Shown: piece by piece, positions 39,025-48,712 of the stretch
How the letters are laid out: every line of letters begins with the position of its first letter
Numbering within the stretch: position 1 is the first letter of the stretch
Assembly (NCBI GenBank): GCA_001599595.1
Contig: BCHH01000008.1
Location: 1,454,046-1,518,045 of the forward strand
Source of the DNA: Beverwykella pulmonaria
Lineage: Eukaryota > Ascomycota > Dothideomycetes > Pleosporales > Melanommataceae
Direction: 5' to 3'
DNA: 64,000 nt
Made by a program: the position numbers and the translations under genes
The notes under the pieces: model-generated
Told to the model about the DNA's origin: nothing
Seen by the model: only the letters and a program-made list of their open reading frames with translations
Database searches by the model: none

Positions 39025-39662
39025 TTTGTCGCGTCGACCTTTGCCTTTGCCTTTCCCGCGCCCTTTCCCGGGTTCGCGCCAGGGCTTGCCTTGCTGCAGG
39101 TGCTGCCCGTGGTTCTTGTGCCTTCGACCTATTTTGGAGGATTTGGGGTTGGAAAATTCGTGCGCAGAGGAAACTGTACGAGTGTAAAATTGCGTATTGC
39201 TGTAAATATTGTGAGAGTAAGAGACTCGTGTGAGGCTATTTTCGGTCCGAGACCTCCAATTGTCGGACCGCGGAGGTCTTTGAGGCTCTGCCATCATGCC
39301 AAGGCACTCAAGCCGATAGAGGAATAGCGCTTGCCGAGATGACGCGAATATGAGCGAAGCTCAACCTCGCTGGTGTCAACAGATTTGATCATGTGGAAAC
39401 AACTAATTTCCCGTAAGCTGCGTTGTGTACTTCCCGCCGTCTAGGGCTCCCGTGCCAACAATATCGGTAATCTCTGTCCTGGGGCTCCTCCCTCTTCGGG
39501 TTGAGTGCAGTCATCGCTGCACCCGCTGAATGTTGTTGTTTACTGTCGCTGCCTGCTCAACCCCACTATAACTTTCACTCGCCTCGCCCACACCACACTC
39601 TCACTCCCACCACACTCCCACCACACTCAGTTCTTCGAGTCTTCTTCCCATCACTTGAAGCC

Positions 39663-40354
39663 ATGGCAGAGGCACACGCCAACCCCCTTCAGCCTGGACC
39701 TCAGCTCGGTCCACTACCAGATATCGGGCTCCTCACACAAGGATTCGAGCAAGTCACCAGTGGACTCGAGAAAGTCACCAGTGGACTCCAGCAAGCTGGC
39801 TCCGAGTTGGCAAATTTTCCCAATCTTTCTCCAACTGCCCAATCCAATGCAATCATGCAGCAACTGCAGCAACTGCAACTGCAAATGCAGCAGATGCAAC
39901 AAAACAATCAACAACAAATTCAGCACATGCAACAGCAGGTGCAACACCAGATCCAACAAAACCTCCAACAAACTCAACACCAGATCCAACAAACTCAACA
40001 CCAGATCCAGCAACTCCGCGTCGACATCACCACGAGTCTTCAGGTAAAGTGAGTGAAACTACTTACATGTCCTGCTTATCTGCTAACCAGTTATAACTAC
40101 ACAGCGAGTACAATTCTATTGCCCGTATTCAAAACTCTGCTATCAGACGGCCCGACACGCCTCTCACCGTACTCCGTGATCATACGACAAATGCCGACGT
40201 CCCAGGTTTTCCTGAAACGGCCGGTGATATTTCGGATATGTCAGCTCAAATGCTAAATGGCGTGTTAACTGCACTCAACCTACCTACCAACGGCCAGACT
40301 GCGGACAAGAAGCAACGGCTGAGATTCTACGTTGGATTGGGGGATATTCGTTAG
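39663..40354 (+). CDS. Gln-rich coiled-coil protein with C-terminal SAP-like segment (intact copy A)
   Basis: Two exons (39663-40048, 40105-40354) give 211 residues. The N-terminal third is MAEAHANPLQPGPQLGP followed by a short heptad-like repeat (QVTSGLEKVTSGL). Residues about 65-120 are a Gln/Met-rich coiled coil coded by CAG/CAA runs. After the splice comes EYNSIARIQNSAIRRPDT and a C-terminal helix-turn-helix-like end, LTALNLPTNGQTADKKQRLR. Proteins with this order (coiled coil, ARIQNS-RPD block, L-L-KKxRLR end) are recalled as an expanded uncharacterised group in filamentous fungi; the last block is reminiscent of SAP/HeH motifs, but that is inference. No enzyme motif, signal peptide or membrane segment is visible. 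It is the only copy here whose parts all point the same way. Confidence 0.75.
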
Positions 40355-40462
40355 CAATGAGGGAGGTGCTAGCATACTGTAGATGGTCGGAACGGAATGA
40401 ATGTTGCTTCGGCTGCAGCTTGCAAAGGTTCTTTAGCTACATCTGCTAAGGTTCCCCAGCTG

Positions 40463-40655
40463 TACCTACTCTCCCCCACATACTTACTGTACCTTCTCTT
40501 TCCCCGCATACTTACTGTACCTGCCTTTCCCCACATACTTACTGTACCCTCTCTTTCCCCACATACTTACTGTACCCTCTCTTTCCCCACATACTTACTG
40601 TACCCTCTCTTTCCCCACATACTTACTGTACCTGCCTTTCCCCACATACTTTTAA
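40463..40655 (+). repeat. 28-bp minisatellite in the 3' flank of copy A
   Basis: Units of about 28 bases (TCTTTCCCCACATACTTACT plus GTACCCTC or a variant) are repeated about six times. Copy B has only one corresponding unit, so the array expanded after or independently of the duplication. Confidence 0.9.
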
Positions 40656-40843
40656 CACAATACGGCGATAAAGTCATAAACTTCATATACTATAGCTAGA
40701 ATTTCTGACACCAGAGTGGCTGCTCGCGCGGCACTAATTCAAATTCCAATAGAAGTTACAAATGCATTTTCATCGCTGCTGCTGAAAATATCGATGCAGG
40801 CCTACCATTGAGAGTGGTTTGGATGATGACGAGAAGTTTCTAA

Positions 40844-42064
40844 GAATGTTGTTGTTTACTGTCGCTGCCTGCTCAACCCCACTATAACTTTCGCTCGCCT
40901 CGCCCACACCACACTCTCACCACACTCTCATCACATTCCCACCACACTCCCACCACACTCCCACACGCTCAGTTGCATCTGCTGCTACGTCTGCTGCATT
41001 TGCTGCTGCGTTTATTGGTGGTTCTGCTGGACTTGTTGCTGCATCTGCTGCATCTGCTGCATGATTGCAGCGGACTGAGCAATTGAAGGAAGATTGGCAA
41101 AATTTGCCAACTCGGAGCGAGCTTTCTGGAGTCCACTGGTGACTTGCTCGAGACCTTGAGTGAGGGGCCCGATATCTGGCTGTGGACCGAGCTGAGGCCC
41201 AGGCTGAAGGGGATTGGCGTCTGCCTCTGCCATGGCTTCGAGTGACGGGAAGAAGACTCGAAGAGCAGATGCAGCAACAGATGAAGCAGACGCAGCAACA
41301 GGTGCAGCAAAACCATCAACAGACGCAGCAGCAGACGCAGCAACAGATTCAGCAGGCGCAGCAGATGCAACAACAGATGCAGCAACTCCGCATCGATATC
41401 ACCACGAGTCTTCAGGTAACGTGAGTGAAACTAATAGTTACATGTCCTGCTTATCTTTTCACCAGTTATAACTCTACAGCGAGTACAATTCTCTTGCCCG
41501 CATTCAAAACTCTGCGATCAGAAGACCCGACACACGTTTCACCGCACTCCGTGATCATACGACAACCGCCGACGTCCGAGGTCTTCCTGCCACGCCCGGT
41601 CAGCTTTCGAATATGACAACTCCCATGCTAGATCATGTGTTAACAGCACTCAACTTGCTTACCAACGGCGCGCCTGCGGTGAAGAAGCAACGACTGAGAT
41701 TCTACCTTGGATTGACGGATATTCGTTAGCAACGAGGGAGGTGCTAGCATACTGGAGATGGTCGGAACGGAATGAATATTGCTTCGGTTGCAGCTTGCAA
41801 ATGTTCTTTAGCTACACTTGCTAAGGTTCACCAACTGTACCTGCCTTTCCCCACATACTTTTAACACAATACGGCGACAAAGTCATAAACTTCATGTACT
41901 ATAGCTAGAATTTCTGACACCAGAGTGGCTGCTCGCGCGGCACTAATTCAAATTCCAATAGAGGTTACAAACGCATTTTCATCTCTGCTGCTGAAAATAT
42001 CGATGCTGGCCTACCACTGGGAGTGGCTTAAATGACGACAAGAAGCTTCCAAGAAAGTGATTGC
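40844..42064 (+). repeat. coiled-coil gene repeat, copy B (about 1.2 kb)
   Basis: This unit starts with the same leader as copy A and ends near AAGAAAGTGATTGC, the same end seen in copy C at 63056. The leader and 3' flank match copy A closely, with scattered substitutions. Confidence 0.85.
40973..41729 (+). pseudogene. coiled-coil gene copy B with internal 5' inversion
   Basis: The leader (40844-40972) and the 3' coding part (about 41264-41729, with intron and the full second exon) are on the plus strand. The segment between them, 40973-41263, is reversed: its ATG and first 73 codons (MAEADANPLQPGPQLGPQPD) read on the minus strand from 41233 to 41012 and end in a stop. One breakpoint is just before the position of TTCTTCGAGTC in copy A's leader, the other is inside the CAG tract. 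Exon 2 still encodes EYNSLARIQNSAIRRPDT to KKQRLRFYLGL without a stop. As arranged, no normal start leads into the coiled coil, so the copy is called a pseudogene. Flipping orientation would only be of interest if both forms exist in a culture. Confidence 0.75.
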
Positions 42065-42623
42065 CTGGCTTACATATTTCAACATAGGGCTTCGAAATCG
42101 GCTTCTGCACCTCCACATTGTGAAGCCTGGGAACCAAGAGAATTCTTAAACGCCCTAGAGCCAATGCAGAGATGTACAGCAGGCTAGGGTGGCTCGTAGT
42201 GCTGGATGTGTCATTGGGGTCAGCTGGTGAAAAATTTTCACACCAGACGCGCCCACAACAGTTGCAAACGGTTCACGAACTTCTTAAACCCTTATCCTCC
42301 CCCGCCGCTGCGCGCGGACGAAACAGTGACTCAGACGGACCTCTTATCCTTAGGCTAAACGAACCTCTCACAACCCCTCGCCTCTACATCACACTTAGTC
42401 GGATAACCACAATCGTACGACGTGGACGTGTCACTCTCCTCTATAGGGAGAACCTAGGATTGGGAACCTAGGGCAACGACACCTAAAGCGCTTCCTCTAG
42501 GAGTTGAAGTCCTGTGTGCCTGTAGTTGTCCGTCTGTCCTTGGTCCCTTCCCATTCCTCTAACCCCATCACGCTCCGTTAGTGTAGACTCCGCGCCTACC
42601 ATTCTCCCAGCGCTCGCTGTTGC

Positions 42624-42752
42624 GACATGACGCCTTGGTTGTCATTGCAACATAACTACCCGTTCCGTAGGACCCTCCTTCTCTAGAACATGACACCTTG
42701 GTTGCTATTGCAACATAGCTACCCATCCCGTAGGACCCTCCTTCTCTAGAAA
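42624..42752 (+). repeat. 63-bp tandem repeat, two units
   Basis: Units starting ACATGACGCCTTGGTTG (42625) and ACATGACACCTTGGTTG (42688) are about 90 percent alike and end with CCTCCTTCTCTAGAA. They lie in a non-coding stretch between copy B and the NACHT relic. Confidence 0.85.
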
Positions 42753-42944
42753 AAGTGGGACATGTGCCGCTGGGTTGCATTCACTACAGTCATAGCGAGT
42801 GCGACAGAGCGGGCGGCCAGGGCAGGCAGACAGCAGCCATCTAGGATGAGCCCTTGCTCACCTAGGTCGCGTGTATGTGTTTCGATCCAAGCGCCCTTCG
42901 CCCAGTCATATACTCGCAAGGGATATTCCGCCACTAGGGAATGA

Positions 42945-43080
42945 ATGACATTGACAAATGATATTGTAAGAGTTGGACTTGGCATTTTGGTTGCAAGTGA
43001 CTCCAAAAGCGGCGACAGAAACCCTCCAAAAAAAAAGGTGTCAAAGTCCCCGGACATAGAGTTACTGTGGTAATGTGGGA
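42945..43080 (+). repeat. dispersed repeat, inverted partner at 62835-62985
   Basis: Blocks such as GCAAGTGACTCCAAAAGCGG and GTCCCCGGACATAGAGTTAC reappear on the opposite strand near 62840-62940, with matching spacing. In one frame both copies read ASDSKSGDR followed by SKSPD or QKSPD, so the repeat may derive from a protein-coding gene, perhaps the same family as the adjoining NACHT relic. Confidence 0.75.
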
Positions 43081-43330
43081 CAATATACCTTGTATCCGTG
43101 TATGGCTTATCTCCCACAAAATTATGGATGTCCTGGATGCTTCGGGAATAACTTACATTATTGATGGATTCGATGAATGCGACAAAGAATCAATACACCG
43201 GTTGCCCGGTCAGTTTGCATCTCTTGTTAATGAAAAAGGAGCTACTCCACGACATCCGCAAAAATCATTGCCGTCAGCCGAGACATCATCGGGCTGGAAG
43301 TTTGTCTTCGTATTCTGCTGAACACTGTGA
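43067..43330 (+). pseudogene. NACHT-type NTPase fragment (Walker B region)
   Basis: A short open stretch contains ITYIIDGFDECDKESIHRL, the Walker B block (hydrophobic run, then DGFDE) of fungal NACHT/NLR-like ATPases, followed by a plausible LPGQFASLV. No P-loop is found upstream and no downstream repeats follow; stops and frame changes surround it. It is a remnant, not a working gene. NACHT proteins in fungi act in non-self recognition and cell death. Confidence 0.6.
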
Positions 43331-44069
43331 TAGACCAGATATTTGCTCTAACCGTAAGGTTATCCATCAAATAAAGAGTAGGACGTCTTGATCGGGTGGA
43401 AGGAGTTGACGCCCACCTTCACTTAAAAACTCAAGTAGATTTGCTAGCGTGCTGTGAGTGCTCATTTCAATGGCTCGAGTTAGTCATGGCTGAACTTCAG
43501 CGAAAAGCGGACTTGCACGGATATCTTGCAAAGCATGCAAAAGTTCCCTAAGGTACTCTAACTACTCTACAATCGCTTTTACTACATATTAAATCCGGTC
43601 ACAACCTGAATCGCATTCGAATCCTGCAGGGGCAATCTTGGGCGTAGCTCCTCATCGTCTTGGTTCACCCGATGTTGGCTTATTTCTGCAATTACATTGT
43701 TGAAATATCATCCTTCTTCAGAGCCCGATTCTGAGACAACGTGTTCAGGGCAAGTGAAGCATACATGCGAGGGATCAAAAGCAATTTTCTCAAGGTAGAA
43801 GAAAGTGGCGATGCGGAAAGACCCGCTACCATAGCTCCAGCGTACTATACTTTGAGGTAGTGTACTATTTTTTCACACATGCCCTCAAACCTTAGAAGTG
43901 ATGCATAAAACACCCACCATGACGGCAACAATTCCTAACTTCGACGCTTCACCTTCGCTGGACAAAGTTATACCAAATTCATTGAATACAAAGAAAATCA
44001 TGCATTTCCTCATACACTGCGCGCGAAGAAAAAATGGAAGCCTGCTTTGGGTGAAGCAGTAGCATAACT

Positions 44070-45210
44070 CAAACGTGGGAGTGAGTCGGGAGAGATCTTC
44101 GAATCGTTGAAGATGCACGGTGGTGCCGTTCTTCTTCGTGACCATCAAATCGAGACTCTGGATGATTACAGTCGCATTGCGCATGCATTCGGCTTCCAGG
44201 CGCATGAAGAGGTTAGAAGGCCACCAATTAGTACAGTGTTGGCACCTAATGTTAAACTGCCAATGAAGGGTACAGATATTCACTAATTCCTCGACACTCA
44301 AAAGACTCAAACACCAGAAGTTGTATCCCTTTGAAATATCTCCTTGCTAACGATGTGGACTACGGTAGGCCCCCAGAGCTACCCATCTGGCCGCACAATG
44401 GATACGGCTGTCCACCGTCAATCCGGCCTGGCTCAAATTCTCTTGCCTTTCCGTTCCTCCCTCTGGCGGCGCAACCCCATCATCCCAAGCATCGGCTTGA
44501 TCAATGCTCTTCAAAAGCAAGCCCCAGTCTTCTACGAGAAACTATTGAAACACGGCGTTCGCTACGTTTACTGATACGGCGGCGAGCAAGTACAGTCGAA
44601 CACCGGCGCCAGCATCTTCGCCGCATATAGACAGCACGTCGAATCCGGTGATGATGAAGAGACTATGCGTCGGAAAGTTGAGAGCTTGGTGCGAAGACAT
44701 AGCAACAAATTCGTGTGGCATGAAGACGGCAATCTGAGTGTCACGCATATCGTGCCAAGTAGTACGTGCCCTTTTCCTCTTTCCGTAACACTAGTTAATA
44801 CTGTTTGACTAGTTAGTTATCCGCAAGCACACGCCCACCAGCTACAAGGCCTCCATACCGTGGCGATGACGGTCCGTATCATCCCCCTCCTACCTACGGG
44901 GGCGGAACAACCATCGAGACTGAGTATCTTGAGTTAGCGCTAGATATTGTGGGGAATATGCAGGTTAATATCGCTAGGAAAGAGAGTGATGTTGTTCTGA
45001 TTGATGTAATTCGTTCTTCTCTTTAGTGGAAAAGGTGTGTTAACAGTGTACCAGAATTACGTAGTAATGCATTCAAGACAGCAATGGACAGGGAAGTGGA
45101 CTGTGCTGGTAGCGCTTTGGGATCAAGAGGGAAGGATTGAAGACTTTCCGGAGGGGCTCAAGATCCTGGCTGAGAGGGATGGGCTAGTGGCGAGTAACAA
45201 AACTCCGTGA
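44070..45210 (+). pseudogene. TauD/TfdA-family Fe(II)/2-oxoglutarate dioxygenase, decayed
   Basis: Pieces follow in correct order across three frames: ESLKMHGGAVLLRDHQIETL, DDYSRIAHAFGFQAHEEVRR and APNVKLP (44094-44270), LANDVDYG then LPIWPHNGYG (44340-44405), NPIIPSIGLINALQKQAPVF, a stop after VRYVY, QSNTGASIFAAYRQHVES, RRHSNKFVWHEDGNLSVTHI, then after a possible intron VIRKHTPTSYK, HPPPTYGGGTTIETEYLELA, NYVVMHSRQQWTGKWTVLVA and RIEDFPEGLKILAERDG, ending at a TGA at 45208. The iron-binding HxE/D triad is damaged, since the expected PHNEYG reads PHNGYG; the later His in VMHSR remains. At least one in-frame stop and several frameshifts rule out a working enzyme. The substrate of the ancestor is unknown. 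Confidence 0.75.
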
Positions 45211-46587
45211 ACGGGAAGAATTTGAGCAAGCAGCGGTACCATGAAGATATCGAAAACTCAAACCTGGGATTCTCTGGGCCTTTTATTTATTTATTTATTT
45301 GCATCGTCTGCTTGCTGATATAAAAGAACTTCCAGTTGACGACAGTATTTAGATTCTGGATTTAATACAGCCCATATCTTTTTCACAGATGACAATGACC
45401 TGCTAGGATACTGATATGGAGATGAGAATCATATACAGATCTTACAAGACCCTTTGGCTTCTAAATATCCCTTACTAGTAATACCTACCATACTCCAGAG
45501 TAGCATTTATATATCTCCTCTGCTTACCAGGGGAGACATAGAGGTCTCGTTCCACCAAAACTGTTTTCACTCATTCTGCTTTGGTGCAGCCCTTCACTGA
45601 CGCCCCAGTGGAGATACCATGCGAGTTTGAAATAGGAAAGCAACCTTTGGCAACCTTAATTAGCCTATATGCCACCCCCAAGCAGAAGTGCCACTCCGTC
45701 AGCGTCCGGCAACGCTAAGGCTGACAGGATTGAGACTTTCACTCGTTGACACCAGAACTCAGACTCAACTTTATCATACAGGGCGTCGCCGCAAATCTGG
45801 TTCGCTAAAGCTCCTTCTATTTCCCAAGCGTTTCGTCAAAGAGATGCTTAAGCACGTAAAAAACATTCTTCGGAAACGTAAGCACAAAGTCCACCGGCTA
45901 TCAACAAGGGCAACGTGACACATTTGCTAACGTGATTTTGCGAGGCAGCACTTTAGTTGCGCTATTACTGGTATACCCGGTCATGATGATTCATAGTTGG
46001 GAAAACTAGTTTCGTCTCGGGCTCAGAAACATCTCTCCACTGCGTCCAACTAATCCTCTAAATCCTCAACTTATACTTTCCAAATAGCCTGACCCAACGG
46101 TACATAGAGATTCATACGAGAAATTACTGCTAAATCAGGAAAGGCAAGGAAGGAGGCGGAAATAGTGTCGGCACTGAAATTCACATGACTGCTCATCAAC
46201 ACGCGCGAACCTGGAACTATATACCTAAAGAGATACTGGATAGAGTCTGCGCCTCCATTCCTGACAGCGCATGAAGTAGCAAGATGGCAAAGAATTTCGG
46301 CAGAGAAAATGTGGTTATAATGAGAGAGGGTGTTGATGATGCGGGAAAGAAGCACCGGTAAAAATAGCAATGGGGTGAAGGAAACATGCACAGTATTTCG
46401 ATTAAGGTGCAATTATTTTTCTGCTTCGACACTCACATATCCACCAATTTTCCATTTAGGCAACAATTTCCATGATTCCTATTAACACTGTTAAAACTTG
46501 AAATGTTATGAATGAACACAAACCTTCTCTGCTCAGCTACTTCCCCAACAGCAAAAGCTATTCGTAGTCAAAATGCCTTCTGTTATA
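45211..46587. other. intergenic, AT-rich, no gene seen
   Basis: It includes a TTTA microsatellite near 45281-45300. A 113-codon minus frame (46412-46071) has no recognisable relative and is not called. Confidence 0.5.
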
Positions 46588-47860
46588 TCAAGGTGATGAG
46601 GTCGGCAGAGGTTTCGCCCCATCCTGCGTGAAGTTCCCCCCACAACCCTCCCAGTTTCCCCAAACCCCATCGTCAAACTTCTTCCACTGCATAGTATTAT
46701 CCTTCCCCGTACACGCCACATTGATCTGCCCAGATTCCCAAGAATTCGTCGTCGGCGCACCTTGACATCCACCGCTCAGGTTCTCCCAGTTGCCCCAACC
46801 TCCGTTGCCAGTCCAGGATCGATGCCAAATCTGACCGAACATCAGCTTCTAAGATACACCTTTTTGAGTCTGCAAATGAACACTTACATTACCATCCGTG
46901 CCTTTGCCATAGCAATCCATGTGTGAAGCATTCCAACTAACGACCGATGGCGCAGACGCAAACGTACCCCCCATATTCTGCCAATTGCCCCAACCCCCCG
47001 AATTCGACCATCCCCGATGCCACATATTTGCTCCGTCATTGCCGACACCAAATACATCCATGAATCCATTTCCACGACTAATAACCTGCACTGAACTCGC
47101 AAATGTCCCGCCTAGCGACTCCCAACTCTGCCATACACCGCCGCTCCGCTTCCGCATATAGAGTCCGTTGTTCGTTGCTACGCCCGCGGCTGCCATCTGC
47201 GAGGTATCCCATGACGTCATAGTGGGTGGAGACTTGAAGGTCCCGCCGAGCGACTGCCAGTCAGTCCAGACATTATCGTACGTGGTTGCGGTCCACATGG
47301 CTGAGTCTTTGCCGATACCGGTTACGGTGAAGGAGTTGGAGTCGTTCCAGAAAGTTGCGGAGGGGGGTGAGTTGAAGGAACCACCAAGGTTCTCCCAGTT
47401 GCCCCATTCGTTATATTTACCGGGGCGGTACCAGAACTATATGCAAAAATAATTAGAGATGCTAGTGGAAAGGGGCAGAGGGAATAATCTCGTACCTTTC
47501 CATCGCTACCACAACCCATAATCGTTTGCAAGCTGTGCTTTAGGCAATTGCAACAAATGGGCGCCCAGTAGAATGGCGGCGGGGCATTACTTCCGCCTGA
47601 GCCTAGGTTCTCCCATCCGGTTTGTGAAGGCAGCCATCCATTCGCTAGAGAAATAAGTACGTTGGATGTAGCCTCAGGAAGGCAAGATACTTGGCTGGTT
47701 CCAAATTTTGTGCTTTATCTAGTAGAAGTTAGACGGGAGACTTGAAATGATGGTAAAGAGTTGAATTACAGCTTTATCATTGCTAGTGCCAAATGCGCTA
47801 AGGGTGTTTGGCCCATTGGAGAGCAAAGCCAGGGAACTGTACAGGAGGAGGTTTCCTGCC
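46588..47860 (-). CDS. PLL-like (DUF346) beta-propeller lectin, N-terminal end unresolved
   Basis: Minus-strand exons 47718-47691 (28 nt), 47644-47496, 47436-46888 and 46830-46588 join in frame, preceded by an exon ending at 47770 that begins at or before 47860. The product carries about five repeats of one beta-propeller blade, each with a W-x-x-W-x-x-x-G-G signature: WENLGSGG, WGNWENLGGSF, WTDWQSLGGTF, WQSWESLGGTF, WGNWQNMGGTF and WGNWENLSGG. This pattern is that of PLL-like lectins, which bind sugars (often fucose or O-methylated sugars). The C-terminus (GCGGNFTQDGAKPLPTSSP) ends at 46588. I could not place a start codon: the exon upstream of 47770 (FGTSNDKA) lacks an ATG, and a donor-like site at about 47987 suggests a further exon. 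Either an unfound first exon exists or the gene is truncated. Confidence 0.75.
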
Positions 47861-48712
47861 CTATACTATTTCGTCAGCCACTAAGAGGGAATATTGGACC
47901 TCGAACTTCACGCGAGATAGTCTTAATAGATAAAGGTTCGCTGAGGATGATCAAAAGAGTTTATGTACACTCACATGATTAGTCGTATCCCTGTGAAGAT
48001 AAGTTTCTTGAAAGAAGCTGTGACGAATCCGAAATAAGAAGAGTTGATCTGGTGTCCGTCAATATTCCCGCGAGATCGGACTGTATATAGAATAGAATAC
48101 GACAGGTAGCAGCCCGGTAACCCATTCTTCCGATAAGCTTGCGTACTATCCAAATATCCCTGCAAGAATCGTCTTGGCCGGAGAGATGCACAATAGCATA
48201 ACGGCAATCAGCTTTCTCTTTCTTTTCAAATGTCATGCTGAGATTGAATGGCCATCCCGCACATTTGACAGTCTGGCTAAGTGTATGCAAGAACCAATTC
48301 TCCGGAAAAGAAAAATCAAGTCATCCAACTGGAACGACGTGAATGTGACGAGTACCACTATTTTCTGAGAAAACTGAGTTCCTTTGAGACTCCTTGTCCG
48401 TCCTGAGCTGCGTCTTGGCTGCATATTTAGAAGAGAGGTGGTGTAGCAGTAATATGTAAGCGGAATCTGAGAGGCCCATTGAATGAGGCTCTGTGAATCT
48501 CCACCCATAAAATGATATGGTTTAATGAGGAATACGATAACTGGGTTGGCCTGTCAGCTTTGTGGAAAATTTCGGCGAGCGACCGGAAGCCGATCAACGC
48601 ACGTGATGTCGCGATTTTTACTAATACGTATTTGATCATCACAGACTTTGGGGCGAATATAATCAGCGAGATGAAATATCTATAAGTAATAGGTCCTAGG
48701 TTGTACGGGATC
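47861..48712. other. intergenic or lectin 5' region, no confident gene
   Basis: Minus-strand frames up to 104 codons occur (48290-47979) and one could contain the missing lectin first exon, because a GTGAGT donor follows ACTAATCAT at about 47988. No start could be chosen with confidence. Confidence 0.4.

Larger units (their letters stand above)
39528..40843 (+). repeat. coiled-coil gene repeat, copy A (about 1.3 kb)
   Basis: This unit runs from GAATGTTGTTGTTTACTGTC to the point where the same sequence begins again at 40844. It includes leader, two-exon gene, a minisatellite and a 3' flank (from TTTTAACACAATACGGCG onward) that recurs in copies B and C. Copies A and B lie directly next to each other. 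Confidence 0.85.

Noticed and set aside
39528..40354. CAG/CAA runs considered as a CRISPR-like or simple satellite array
   Set aside because: The units are codon-sized, encode a Gln-rich coiled coil in one open frame, and the gene is split by a normal intron.
43885..44310. 141-codon minus-strand frame
   Set aside because: It is antisense to the readable TauD/TfdA fragments, which match a known family.
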